Part shown: in pieces, positions 17,403 through 25,565 of the stretch
Layout: each line of letters begins with the position of its first letter
Numbering within the stretch: the first letter of the stretch is position 1
NCBI RefSeq assembly: GCF_900115205.1
Contig: NZ_FOYQ01000002.1
Location: 744,001-808,000, forward strand
Direction: 5' to 3'
Source of the DNA: Robiginitalea myxolifaciens
GTDB lineage: Bacteria > Bacteroidota > Bacteroidia > Flavobacteriales > Flavobacteriaceae
DNA length: 64,000 bases
Notes under the pieces: generated by a model
The model's database searches: none
What the model saw: the letters and a program-made list of their open reading frames with translations, nothing else
What the model was told of the DNA's origin: nothing
Translations under genes and position numbers: made by a program

Positions 17403-18362
17403 TTAGGAATCGGCATCCAGGTGGTCTGGCGTTCCATCGCCATCAGAATCTCTGAAGGTAACCACTCCGTTAACCACATCTACTTCATCCGCGGTAGGAA
17501 TCCCGTCTGCATCGTCGTCGGAGTCCTGAAAATCCGCTATTAACTGACGGAAGTTGGCGCGTTCCCAGTCCCTATCGGTGTTGTCATTGAGGTAGTCCCC
17601 GTCTCCATCGACATCCTCCATGAAATTAGGAACGGTGTCGCCATCCGAATCGGTGTTTTCGATTACCCTTCCAACATCTACGGTAAAAATCAACGGGCTG
17701 AATGCCGGGACTTGTCGGGTATCATTAAAATAGCCCAGCCCAGAAGGAATGATTAACAAACCTACCCCGTTGTTGGTGTACTCCGTTGTTCCATCCGGAT
17801 TAATGACAAAACTATCCTCCGTGGCGGAACTGAAATGCGTCATAGCCTCCCGATATCCCCTCAGGAAGAATGGGAGAATTTGCCAGGAGTAATTGGGTAT
17901 GGCATCAAAAGCAACCCCGTCGAGAAAGGTACCGCGATAGCGCAATAATACCGAATCTCCGGTTGTGGGCTGGATACCCGCGCCTTCCCGTGCAGAGAGG
18001 TAGTAAAAGGTATGCGGTACATCCACATCGGCCTGGTCCAGATCTAAGTCCTCAGGGCTCAGGACAATGGTTCGGGAATTGACCTGCTGGCTCAGCGGTG
18101 TTTTATCGGCATTATCGCCGGCAATCGTATCGATTACGATCTGAAAGTCGAAATCTGCAGGTGGGTTTTGAAATTCCTCGTAGTTGTAAAAGTGCGTCTG
18201 GAGGAATTCCTGGATAGCCGCTTCATCTTCCTCGGCAACCTCAGCAAGATCCCTTGGAGGGACTACTGTACCGGGTACACCACCGTCATCGTCATTATTA
18301 CAAGAAATCCATAAAGCCCCTAAGAGCAGGGTTAGCAGGGCATGCTTCAATTTCATAGCCAT
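17403..18362 (-). CDS. FKBP-type peptidyl-prolyl isomerase lipoprotein with Asp-rich calcium-type repeats
   Basis: About 319 residues. A lipoprotein signal ends in the lipobox LWISC; I start at 18362, although 18356 is equally possible. An FKBP-like core covers about 110-230 (DSVLLRYRGTFLDGVAFDA, FLRGYREAM, LLIIPSGLGYF). The C-terminal third is a row of DxDxDG units (SDGDTVPNFMEDVDGDGDYLNDN, DSDDDADGIPTADEVD, DSDGDGTPDHLDADS) like thrombospondin type-3 calcium repeats. It should act at the cell surface or in the periplasm as a folding helper; calcium binding is inferred. Confidence 0.87.
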   Translation of the reverse strand: MAMKLKHALLTLLLGALWISCNNDDDGGVPGTVVPPRDLAEVAEEDEAAIQEFLQTHFYNYEEFQNPPADFDFQIVIDTIAGDNADKTPLSQQVNSRTIVLSPEDLDLDQADVDVPHTFYYLSAREGAGIQPTTGDSVLLRYRGTFLDGVAFDAIPNYSWQILPFFLRGYREAMTHFSSATEDSFVINPDGTTEYTNNGVGLLIIPSGLGYFNDTRQVPAFSPLIFTVDVGRVIENTDSDGDTVPNFMEDVDGDGDYLNDNTDRDWERANFRQLIADFQDSDDDADGIPTADEVDVVNGVVTFRDSDGDGTPDHLDADS

Positions 18363-18430
18363 TCCATTGAGGGTCGCAAGATACAATTTTCCACTATTTT
18401 TGCCTTCCGCCTTAACAAAGAATTATCCGC

Positions 18431-18817
18431 ATGCGGATCGATAAATACCTTTGGTGTACGAGATACTTCAAAACCCGCAATCAGGCGACCGAAGCCTGCA
18501 AGAAGGGTCAGGTGAGTATCAATGGAACCCCTTGTAAGCCTTCCCGGGAAGTGCTGCCTACGGATAAAATCCGGCTGCGAAAAAATCAAATCAATTTTGA
18601 ATTGACCGTCCTGGATATTCCGCCTTCACGTGTTGGAGCCAAGTGGGTTGGAATCTTTCGCGAGGATACCACGCCTGCTGAATTGCTCGAAGAGCAGCAG
18701 TTAATCCGTAAAAGTCAGGAATATTATCGCCAGAAAGGTACGGGCCGCCCAACGAAGAAAGACCGCAGGGATTTGGACGAATATCTAACGGACGAGGACA
18801 AGGAACATGAAGATTAA
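18431..18817 (+). CDS. S4-domain RNA-binding protein (Hsp15/HslR-like)
   Basis: A 128-residue protein with an N-terminal S4 RNA-binding domain: MRIDKYLWCTRYFKTRNQATEACKKGQVSINGTPCKPS, typical of Hsp15. The basic, Glu-rich tail (RPTKKDRRDLDEYL) also fits. Hsp15 recycles free 50S subunits carrying nascent chains. A TATTTTTG box at 18395-18402 is a possible -7 promoter element. The end overlaps the next start by eleven bases. Confidence 0.9.
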   Translation: MRIDKYLWCTRYFKTRNQATEACKKGQVSINGTPCKPSREVLPTDKIRLRKNQINFELTVLDIPPSRVGAKWVGIFREDTTPAELLEEQQLIRKSQEYYRQKGTGRPTKKDRRDLDEYLTDEDKEHED

Positions 18818-19406
18818 TTCCGAGGACTATTGGTCGGAACGTTATCGTAACGGCTCCACAGGTTGGGATATGGGTGGGCCCGCACCGGCACTAACTGCAT
18901 ATGCCGACCAATTGACCGATAAATCCATCCGGATTTTGCTTCCCGGTGCCGGGCGTGCTTATGAAGCCGAATACCTTTTTCGGGCAGGTTTTACTGCGCT
19001 CACGGTCATTGACATTGCCGCGGAGCCCCTCGCGGATTTGAAGGCCCGCGTTCCGGAATTTCCGGAATCCCAACTGATTCCAGCCGATTTCTTTGAGTTT
19101 CAAGGGGGGCCTTTTGATCTGATCTTGGAGCATACCTTCTTTTGTGCCCTTCCTCCTGCCCTCCGGTCGGAGTACGTACGTAAGATGGCAGCTTTACTCG
19201 CTCCGGATGGTAAACTGGCGGGATTGTTCTTTAGTTTCCCCCTGACCGAACAAGGACCGCCTTTCGGGGGTTCAGCGGCAGAATACCGCGCATTGTTTTC
19301 CCCTTACTTCGAAATAAAGACCTTGGAACAGGCGACAAATTCCATTCCACCCCGAATGGGCAATGAACTCTTTTTTATCTTTGAATTACCGGAGCAACAA
19401 CTTTGA
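18807..19406 (+). CDS. TPMT-family SAM-dependent methyltransferase
   Basis: A 199-residue class I methyltransferase of the thiopurine/thiol S-methyltransferase type. The N-terminal YWSERYRNGSTGWDMGGPAPAL motif is characteristic; the SAM-binding loop is LLPGAGRAYEAEYL (about 45-58), and DLILEHTFFCALPP is motif IV. Bacterial relatives methylate thiols, selenium compounds or cyanide-derived substrates; the substrate is not predictable. It overlaps the S4 gene by eleven bases, so they are co-transcribed. Confidence 0.88.
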   Translation: MKINSEDYWSERYRNGSTGWDMGGPAPALTAYADQLTDKSIRILLPGAGRAYEAEYLFRAGFTALTVIDIAAEPLADLKARVPEFPESQLIPADFFEFQGGPFDLILEHTFFCALPPALRSEYVRKMAALLAPDGKLAGLFFSFPLTEQGPPFGGSAAEYRALFSPYFEIKTLEQATNSIPPRMGNELFFIFELPEQQL

Positions 19407-19442
19407 AAAGTTGTCGCATCTTTGTTTTACACAAGCCGCACA

Positions 19443-19940
19443 ATGGAGAATCAAATCCTCAACCACCAGCAGATTCAATACAAGATTCGACGCATCGCCT
19501 ATCAGATTTATGAGAGCAATGTGGATGAGGAGGAAATAATCCTGGCGGGAATCGAAAGTGGGGGACTCGAATTTACCCGGAAGATCAAGGCCGTGCTGGA
19601 AAAAATTACCCCGGCTAAAATTACCCTGTGCAAAGTGACCATGGACAAGGAGGCTCCCCTGGAAAGTGGGGTAACCACCTCTTTGGCACCAGAAGCCTAT
19701 CAGAATCGCTCCATCGTTTTGATCGATGATGTGCTGAATTCCGGCAGTACCCTAATTTACGGAGTGCATCACTTCCTGAAACAGCCCCTCAGACAACTGA
19801 AAACCGCCGTCCTGGTAAACCGCAACCACAAGCGCTATCCGGTCAAAGCTGATTTCAAAGGACTCTCACTATCTACTTCACTACAAGAACACGTTCGCGT
19901 AGATTTCTCTGCTAAGAATTACGGGGTATATCTGGATTAA
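19443..19940 (+). CDS. Phosphoribosyltransferase family protein
   Basis: A 165-residue type I PRTase domain. The PRPP loop is SIVLIDDVLNSGSTLIYG (about residues 97-114), and GIESGGLEF is an upstream flexible-loop region. It resembles PyrR or hypoxanthine-type PRTases in size, but the base specificity is unclear; in this group such genes are often annotated as phosphoribosyltransferase only. I use ATG 19443 (MENQILNHQQIQYK) instead of 19422, which adds seven residues unlike the family. A seven-base inverted repeat (ACAACTT/AAGTTGT, 19397-19414) surrounds the end of the previous gene. Confidence 0.85.
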   Translation: MENQILNHQQIQYKIRRIAYQIYESNVDEEEIILAGIESGGLEFTRKIKAVLEKITPAKITLCKVTMDKEAPLESGVTTSLAPEAYQNRSIVLIDDVLNSGSTLIYGVHHFLKQPLRQLKTAVLVNRNHKRYPVKADFKGLSLSTSLQEHVRVDFSAKNYGVYLD

Positions 19941-19997
19941 TTGCTTGAGCTTTTAGTCACTCTGCCCGCGTGATACCAGTCCTCTGACTGCTTGAAT

Positions 19998-20537
19998 CTA
20001 GTCCTCCGCCTGCTTGGTTTTTGCACTAAGGATAGTAAGGATTTGCTGAACCACTTCCTCCGCTGATTGCTCCTGAATGCGGATAACATGGTGGGCTTTA
20101 TCGTAAAAAGGATTGCGCTCAAAAAGGTGTTTCCCGATAAATTCGGGCAACTCTTCCTTATCCAGATGCGCAATCAATGGCCTTCCCTGCTGTTCAGGTT
20201 CCAGTCGTTTTACCAACTGCCCTACGCCGAGTTGCAGGTAAAAGACATGAGGCGTTTGACCGAGGAGCAGGTCCATATTGCCCGCATAGCATGGCGTACC
20301 CCCGCCAAGGGCCAGGATTCCTGTTTGGTGCTGCTCGAGAAACTCTTTGAGTAATTCGTGTTCCCGTTTACGGAAATACAATTCACCCCGCTGCTCAAAG
20401 ATTTGAGGAATCGATAGGGCTTCCCGGGATTCGATGTAGTTATCCAGGTCGGTGAAATCCAATCCGGTAGCCTCGGCCAAGACCCTTCCAACCGCAGATT
20501 TACCACTTCCCATATACCCAACAAGTACAATTTGCAT
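19998..20537 (-). CDS. aroK: Shikimate kinase
   Basis: A 179-residue P-loop kinase that phosphorylates shikimate in the chorismate pathway. It shows Walker A GYMGSGKSAVGR (residues 7-18), the substrate motif DLDNYIE with Asp in place, LALGGGTPCY and the adenine-region RPLI. I choose ATG 20537 (MQIVLVGYMGSGKS), since the upstream ATG at 20585 would add sixteen residues before the first beta strand. It is convergent with the PRTase gene. Confidence 0.95.
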   Translation of the reverse strand: MQIVLVGYMGSGKSAVGRVLAEATGLDFTDLDNYIESREALSIPQIFEQRGELYFRKREHELLKEFLEQHQTGILALGGGTPCYAGNMDLLLGQTPHVFYLQLGVGQLVKRLEPEQQGRPLIAHLDKEELPEFIGKHLFERNPFYDKAHHVIRIQEQSAEEVVQQILTILSAKTKQAED

Positions 20538-20609
20538 GCTGCTAACTTTAGCCCTTTGGTCGTAAATATCCGCCTTTTTGTACAAAAGGGAAATTTATCC
20601 CGCTTTCAC

Positions 20610-20639
20610 TTGAATAATGATAAATAGATACTATATTTG
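20610..20639 (+). promoter_or_regulatory. Promoter of tRNA-Lys
   Basis: TTG at 20610-20612, 19-base spacer, and a perfect TATATTTG at 20632-20639. The tRNA begins 42 bases further on. Confidence 0.85.
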
Positions 20640-20644
20640 CACTC

Positions 20645-20679
20645 CGCAAATCGACCGTATCCACGGTCCTTTTTTTGCG
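20645..20679 (+). promoter_or_regulatory. Terminator-like hairpin in the tRNA-Lys leader
   Basis: GACCGT (20653-20658), loop ATCC, ACGGTC (20663-20668), followed by C and a run of seven T. An outer stem CGCAAA (20645-20650) with TTTGCG (20674-20679) encloses it. It lies between promoter and tRNA, ending two bases before the tRNA, so it may be a processing signal or an attenuator. Confidence 0.55.
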
Positions 20680-20681
20680 AC

Positions 20682-20754
20682 GACCTGGTAGCTCAGTTGG
20701 TAGAGCATCTCCCTTTTAAGGAGAGGGTCCTGGGTTCGAGCCCCAGCCAGGTCA
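20682..20754 (+). tRNA. tRNA-Lys (anticodon TTT)
   Basis: Seventy-three bases fold as a full cloverleaf: acceptor GACCTGG with CCAGGTC, D stem GCTC/GAGC, anticodon stem TCTCC/GGAGA with loop CTTTTAA (anticodon TTT), T stem CTGGG/CCCAG with loop TTCGAGC, and discriminator A. CCA is not encoded. Confidence 0.97.
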
Positions 20755-20765
20755 CGATCAAGCGC

Positions 20766-20796
20766 AAAACCCCGCCAGAATTGGCGGGGTTTTTTG
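20766..20796 (+). terminator. Intrinsic terminator of tRNA-Lys
   Basis: AAAACCCCGCCA (20766-20777), loop GAAT, TGGCGGGGTTTT (20782-20793), then more T. Its right arm can also pair with a downstream segment (see the cassette at 20788-20988). Confidence 0.92.
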
Positions 20797-20988
20797 CGTT
20801 CAGGAGTAAGGCAAAGCTTGCTTTAGGCTTGCGTTTGGACGCAAAAAACCGCCAAGCGAAGCTTGGCTGGGTTTTGCATTTGCAGTACGGGACGGCTGGG
20901 TCCAACGAGCGCAGCGAAGTTAACCCCAGCCAGAGATCTCAGGCACGGCCATGGTGAGGCGAACCTAGTGAGCCAACCCCAGCCAGAG
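20788..20988 (+). repeat. tRNA-Lys trailer cassette of ordered hairpins
   Basis: The stretch between tRNA-Lys and the alcohol dehydrogenase gene holds no supported gene. It contains: GGTTTTTTGCGT (20788-20799) perfectly complementary to ACGCAAAAAACC (20839-20850); hairpin GCCAAGC-GAA-GCTTGGC (20851-20867); hairpin GGCTGGG (20894-20900) with CCCAGCC (20925-20931), inner AAC/GTT, and the 12-base loop GAGCGCAGCGAA (20907-20918); and a 14-base direct repeat AACCCCAGCCAGAG at 20922 and 20975. The tRNA-Leu trailer at 32584-32727 has the same order of elements. Confidence 0.75.
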
Positions 20989-21045
20989 CTAAACCGACGC
21001 TTTTCACCCTTTTTCCTAACTTACTCTGGTATCAGTGCACGTACC

Positions 21046-22089
21046 ATGAAAGCAGTAGTTTATGAAGCATACAAGGGGAAGCTACAAGTCAATGTAGTTC
21101 CCGATCCCGAGCCTCCTGCTCATGGCGTAGTGCTTAAAATCAAAGCAACCGGATTGTGCCTAAGCGACTGGCACGGCTGGCAAGGTCATGATCCGGACAT
21201 TGTTTTGCCTCACGTTCCCGGTCATGAGCTGGCAGGTGAAATTGTAGCGCTCGGCAGTGAGGTCAAAAACTTTAAACTGGGCGACCGGGTTACCGTTCCC
21301 TTTGTCGGTGGCTGTGGTAGTTGCTATCAATGCCATTCAGGAAATCAACAAGTCTGCGATAACCAATCCCAGCCCGGGTTTACACATTGGGGATCTTTTG
21401 CCGAATACATGGCCCTGAACCAGGCCGATTTAAACCTGGTGAAATTACCCGACAATATAAATTTTGAAACCGCGGCCATACTGGGTTGCCGATTTATAAC
21501 TTCCTTCAGGGCAGTGGTAAAACAAGGCAATCTGAAAGGTGGGGAATTCGTAGCCGTACACGGTTGCGGCGGGGTCGGATTATCCGCTATCATGATAGCC
21601 AATGCAGTCGGTGCTCAGGTCATTGCTGTGGACATCAATGACAAAACCCTGGCATTGGCAAAAGAACTTGGAGCTATCGCGGTAGTAAACAGCAAGAATT
21701 CGGGAGATATCGTAGGCGAAATTAAAGATCTAACCCAGGGTGGGGCGCATGTTTCACTGGATGCCTTAGGACATCAGGAAACTTGCTTTAACTCCATTGC
21801 AAACTTGAGAAAAAGGGGGAAACACATCCAGGTTGGTCTCATGGCCGGTGCCCATAAATATCCTCAAATACCCATGGACCGGGTCATTGCAGATGAACTT
21901 GAGATTTTGGGGAGCCATGGGATGCAAGCCCATAAATACAAGGAAATCTTCGAAATGATAGCAGCTGGTAAACTCAGCCCTCAACGCCTGTTGGAAAAGA
22001 CCGTTTCCCTGGAAGATTCGGTGCATATACTGCCTAAAATGAATGAATTCAAAAGTAGTGGCGTAACTGTTATTAATTCTTTTGAATAA
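21046..22089 (+). CDS. Zinc-dependent alcohol dehydrogenase (MDR family)
   Basis: A 347-residue medium-chain dehydrogenase. Catalytic zinc residues lie in [10 protein letters not shown] and [10 protein letters not shown]; the structural zinc has four Cys in [17 protein letters not shown] (about 90-106); the Rossmann motif is GCGGVGLSA (about 172-180) with Asp after VIAVD, favouring NAD(H). The substrate is probably a primary alcohol or polyol, not determinable. I start at ATG 21046 because the longer open frame from 20863 runs through the hairpin-rich trailer and lacks any conserved residues. Confidence 0.92.
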   Translation: MKAVVYEAYKGKLQVNVVPDPEPPAHGVVLKIKATGLCLSDWHGWQGHDPDIVLPHVPGHELAGEIVALGSEVKNFKLGDRVTVPFVGGCGSCYQCHSGNQQVCDNQSQPGFTHWGSFAEYMALNQADLNLVKLPDNINFETAAILGCRFITSFRAVVKQGNLKGGEFVAVHGCGGVGLSAIMIANAVGAQVIAVDINDKTLALAKELGAIAVVNSKNSGDIVGEIKDLTQGGAHVSLDALGHQETCFNSIANLRKRGKHIQVGLMAGAHKYPQIPMDRVIADELEILGSHGMQAHKYKEIFEMIAAGKLSPQRLLEKTVSLEDSVHILPKMNEFKSSGVTVINSFE

Positions 22090-22242
22090 CTACAGAATAG
22101 GCCATCCCAAAATTGCGATTCAAAATCGTTTCAAGTAGCTCTTCAGACATCACTAAAAGAAATCCCATTAATTAAAAAGTGGTTTAGTGGGAACGAACTA
22201 ATAGATCTTTCGTCTTTAAGAAGAAACTTATACCAACACAAG

Positions 22243-23685
22243 ATGAAAAATCTACTCCTAATTCCTCTGGGGACCTTCCTACTATTGAGTTGCAACAATT
22301 CAGAAAAAAAGGATAACGCGCTACTTGACGAAAGAATCTCAAAAATTGAAAATGGCCTTGAGTCTAATTTGCAAATACAATACGGGGATAGTCTAATTAA
22401 AAGCGTTTACAACCTAGAGGACCGAATGCGGGAATTGAAAATACCTGGATTGAGTATTGCCGTACTTAACGATGGAGAAATCGAATGGGCCAGAGGTTAT
22501 GGGATAGCGGACAGTCTTGAAGATCGTAAAGTAGACACTGAAACGCTATTTCAGGCCGGCTCCATAAGTAAGCCAATCGCAGCCACCAGGGCACTCCAAC
22601 TTTCAGAGCAAGGATTACTTGATTTGGATGAGAACATAAACACCTATTTGACAAGTTGGAAATTACCGGACAATGAGTTCACAAGAAGCGAAAAGGTTAC
22701 CACACGCAGAATCCTCAATCACACCGCAGGACTTTCGGTCTGGGGATTTCCAGGCTATGCTAGGGGTGAGACAATTCCAAGCATTCCAGATATTTTAGAC
22801 GGAAAAGGAAATACCGATTCCGTCAGAGTTTTTAAAGAACCCGGGGAAAGTTGGCGGTACTCCGGCGGTGGATATACCATAATGCAACAACTCATTGCAG
22901 ATTTAGAAAATGAATCTTTTGATGTTATCCTACGCAACGAAGTTTTGAATCCGCTTAAGATGCAATTCAGCACCTATGAAAATCCTTTGCCCGAGAAATA
23001 TCACAGTATAGCGGCCTCCGGTTATCGTGAGGATGGCACAATAGTCGATGGTCAATGGCATATATATCCCGAAATGGCAGCGGCAGGGCTTTGGACCACT
23101 CCATCTGAGCTCTTGCTTTGGGCTCAAGAAGTCCAAAAAATTCTGATGACGCAAGAAGCGGGTTTGTTAGATGTGGAAACCATTAATGAAATGCTTACTC
23201 CCAATGAGGACTCTCAAGGCCTTGGACCCTATGTTTTAGATCTTACTTTCGGGCATGGTGGAGCTGATGAAGGTTTTCGTGCGGAACTTCTGGTTTGGAA
23301 AGAAACAGCAAATGCCGTAGCTGTAATGGTTAATTCTGATCAGGGAAGTACTATTATCAGGGAATTACTCTTAAGTGTGGTACGGGAATATGGTCTTCCA
23401 GAGTACGCGCCGCGCAAACGTATATTTAAGCGACAGTCTCATGATAGCCTTTCAAGATTTACCGGCAAATATGATTTCAATGATAGCGGTCAAGCAAGAA
23501 TTGTTGTCCGGGACGACGGTCTGGAAGTCACAGGAGATCTTTTTTCAGATGTCATTTTCTTATGGCCGGAAGCTGATAGCACGTTTTTTAACAAGGAAAC
23601 CGGAACTCGCTATCATTTTATCCTTAAGGATAATAAGGCCGTCGGGCTTAAATTTTCTAGACTTGAAGGTGAAAAAATTGATTAG
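22243..23685 (+). CDS. Serine hydrolase of the beta-lactamase (class C/PBP4*) family, lipoprotein
   Basis: A 480-residue lipoprotein (lipobox LLLSC, Cys17). The hydrolase domain spans about 45-370: active-site SxxK is SISK in FQAGSISKPIAATRAL (near 107), with a Tyr in WRYSGGGYTIMQQL and the HGG motif in FGHGGADEGF near residue 345. The C-terminal 90 residues form a small beta domain often found in these enzymes. It could be a D-aminopeptidase, esterase or peptidoglycan hydrolase. The gene is visibly richer in A/T than its neighbours (19 G/C in bases 22321-22380), which may mean recent transfer. Confidence 0.88.
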   Translation: MKNLLLIPLGTFLLLSCNNSEKKDNALLDERISKIENGLESNLQIQYGDSLIKSVYNLEDRMRELKIPGLSIAVLNDGEIEWARGYGIADSLEDRKVDTETLFQAGSISKPIAATRALQLSEQGLLDLDENINTYLTSWKLPDNEFTRSEKVTTRRILNHTAGLSVWGFPGYARGETIPSIPDILDGKGNTDSVRVFKEPGESWRYSGGGYTIMQQLIADLENESFDVILRNEVLNPLKMQFSTYENPLPEKYHSIAASGYREDGTIVDGQWHIYPEMAAAGLWTTPSELLLWAQEVQKILMTQEAGLLDVETINEMLTPNEDSQGLGPYVLDLTFGHGGADEGFRAELLVWKETANAVAVMVNSDQGSTIIRELLLSVVREYGLPEYAPRKRIFKRQSHDSLSRFTGKYDFNDSGQARIVVRDDGLEVTGDLFSDVIFLWPEADSTFFNKETGTRYHFILKDNKAVGLKFSRLEGEKID

Positions 23686-23783
23686 CAATGTTGGCAATTT
23701 GAAGAATAAGGTACTACTTAAAATAGAATAACATTCAAAGTAGACCTTAGGCCTAATCTAGAAAACAAGATCATTAAACTTTA

Positions 23784-25565
23784 TTACCGCCCTACCCCAC
23801 TCGGTTGAACAAATATGCCTGCGAGGCGAACACTAACTCCTTTGAGTTGCAACCGGAACGTTTGAACTTCCCGGGTTTGGTTGGGCATGCCAAAATTTCG
23901 GTAGACGGTCATTTTTAAATAGCTGGGGGAACGTTTTTTATTCCCTTTGTAGGTACAACGCACTTCCCACTGCCCGGGAAGCGACCCATCCAAAAAGAAC
24001 TCCTGAGAAGAATAACCGAGTAATTTCTCCTGGTAGATCCGGTCTGCATCTGACTCCTGGGAATGGATCCATTTGTGATATTGATTGCCCGGATTTATAA
24101 ACTGCAGATCAAATTCCGCCTCAGCGTCCGTCCACGCAAATACCAGGCGGGTTCCCCCGATTTCGGATTCCACTTTGGGGCCTTTACCTGGCATATTGGC
24201 CGAGGCAGAGACCAGTTCGTTCCGCATCAAAAGCTCAAACTCGCTACTTTCCGCTCCCTCTGGATCTGTTTCCGAATCTAAGCGGTTGGTAAAGTCGATA
24301 TATCGCATCAATAGCGAAGCCGATTTTTCGAACTGATTCATGCCGTAATACCCTCCGGCCAGGTCCATATAGCTTTGGGCATAATCCGGGCGCAGTAGGA
24401 AAATCTTTTTGTAGAGCTCGCGGGCCATGGATTTTCGGCCCTGATCTTCGTAGAGGTAGGCCAGGGACTTCAAGTTTACCGGATGGTCGGCGAAAATGGC
24501 TTCATTTTCCTGTATCAGTGCATCCGCCGGTTCTTCCCCCCAGCGATCGTACAGCATTTCATAAGCCTGCAGGAAAAAAGCAGCATCACGGGAATACCCC
24601 GCTCGATATTTTTCGATAACCTCAAGTGCCTGAGGCAATTCACTGGACTGTGCCAGTTCCACCCAATAGGAAGGTGCGTTATTCAGCACATCCTCTTCAT
24701 CTAAAAAGTCGTCTGTGGCAAAGTTGCTTCTGAGTCGGGCCTGATCGTAATTTTCACCGGTTCCTTCCTCTCGTAAGCCATGGGCACCATTTACAGCATT
24801 GATGATTACCACGCCCCCGGAGGCAATTTGCCCGTATCGCCATTGTGCCTGTAATCCCGGAATTATCCCGATACGCTTGATAAGGGGAAGCGACAACCAG
24901 AATGGTGTTTCCTCGAAGATCATTCCATCTATTTCGTAAATCGGCGAGGAGGTAGCGTTTACCGAGGCGAATCCTCCACGTAAGATCAAGCGGCGTTCTC
25001 CGTCCGGAGTAGTGAGAAGTCGCGCACCAGGAACCCTGCCTACAATTACGCTGATAATGTCAACGGCTCCATCGTTGATTTTATCTTCATCAATAGTATA
25101 AAAATGATAAGCCGAACGCTCACTATCCAGGTAACCAAAGGTGGTATTGATAATGGTTGGCTTGGTAAAATACTCCATAGCCAATTGTTCCTGCCTGGAC
25201 AATTTCTTCTCCGTTACAACTACCTCATCCAACTCATTTATCGTACGTTTCATCTCCACATTAAGTCGGGACGTAACGTCTTCCACAACAATTCGCAGGG
25301 AGTCTACAGCGGTACCTGTGAATAGTAAAATATCCCTCGGATTCGCATAAATCTCATAGATACCTTCAGAATCGCTGTAGGTAACTGCGCTCGGAGAATC
25401 GCTTTCGATGATGGCAAGGCCGCTGGCCTGTCCTTCAATTTCGACTTTAATTCCCGCAATTACATCAAATCCATCGGTAATGGTTCCGTGTACTCTTTGG
25501 CCGTCCTGTGCCATGGCCAGGGCTCCAAAGAATAAGATCAATACACTGAGTAACGGTTTTCTCAT
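23784..25565 (-). CDS. Exported CarboxypepD_reg-like/TonB-plug/TPR protein without a beta-barrel
   Basis: About 593 residues. Signal peptide (about 1-19, ending ALAMAQ); carboxypeptidase-regulatory-like beta domain (about 22-105, VHGTITDGFDVIAGIKVEIEG to NELDEVVVTEKK); TonB plug-like domain (about 125-260, ISVIVGRVPGARLL, RLILRGGFASVNATSSPIYEIDG, GGVVIINA); TPR-type helices (about 330-425, YLYEDQGRKSMARELYKKIF); and a C-terminal beta domain resembling DUF2135 (inference). The N-terminal half looks like a SusC-type receptor, but the 22-strand barrel is absent. I use ATG 25565; 25598 would put eleven residues before the signal peptide. Confidence 0.78.
   Translation of the reverse strand: MRKPLLSVLILFFGALAMAQDGQRVHGTITDGFDVIAGIKVEIEGQASGLAIIESDSPSAVTYSDSEGIYEIYANPRDILLFTGTAVDSLRIVVEDVTSRLNVEMKRTINELDEVVVTEKKLSRQEQLAMEYFTKPTIINTTFGYLDSERSAYHFYTIDEDKINDGAVDIISVIVGRVPGARLLTTPDGERRLILRGGFASVNATSSPIYEIDGMIFEETPFWLSLPLIKRIGIIPGLQAQWRYGQIASGGVVIINAVNGAHGLREEGTGENYDQARLRSNFATDDFLDEEDVLNNAPSYWVELAQSSELPQALEVIEKYRAGYSRDAAFFLQAYEMLYDRWGEEPADALIQENEAIFADHPVNLKSLAYLYEDQGRKSMARELYKKIFLLRPDYAQSYMDLAGGYYGMNQFEKSASLLMRYIDFTNRLDSETDPEGAESSEFELLMRNELVSASANMPGKGPKVESEIGGTRLVFAWTDAEAEFDLQFINPGNQYHKWIHSQESDADRIYQEKLLGYSSQEFFLDGSLPGQWEVRCTYKGNKKRSPSYLKMTVYRNFGMPNQTREVQTFRLQLKGVSVRLAGIFVQPSGVGR

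Noticed and set aside
20637-20957. 106-codon open frame covering tRNA-Lys
   Set aside because: It runs through the tRNA and its trailer hairpins; no homology or composition typical of protein is seen.
20863-21045. N-terminal extension of the alcohol dehydrogenase in an open frame
   Set aside because: The extra 61 residues are encoded by the hairpin-rich tRNA trailer and have no dehydrogenase features; the family N-terminus begins at ATG 21046.
22243-23685. Antibiotic-resistance beta-lactamase
   Set aside because: The motifs fit the wide class C/PBP4*-like serine hydrolase family; nothing points to drug hydrolysis.
20682-23783. Genomic island inserted at tRNA-Lys
   Set aside because: No integrase, no matching repeat at a right-hand boundary after 23685, and the alcohol dehydrogenase is not clearly atypical; only the serine hydrolase is A/T rich.
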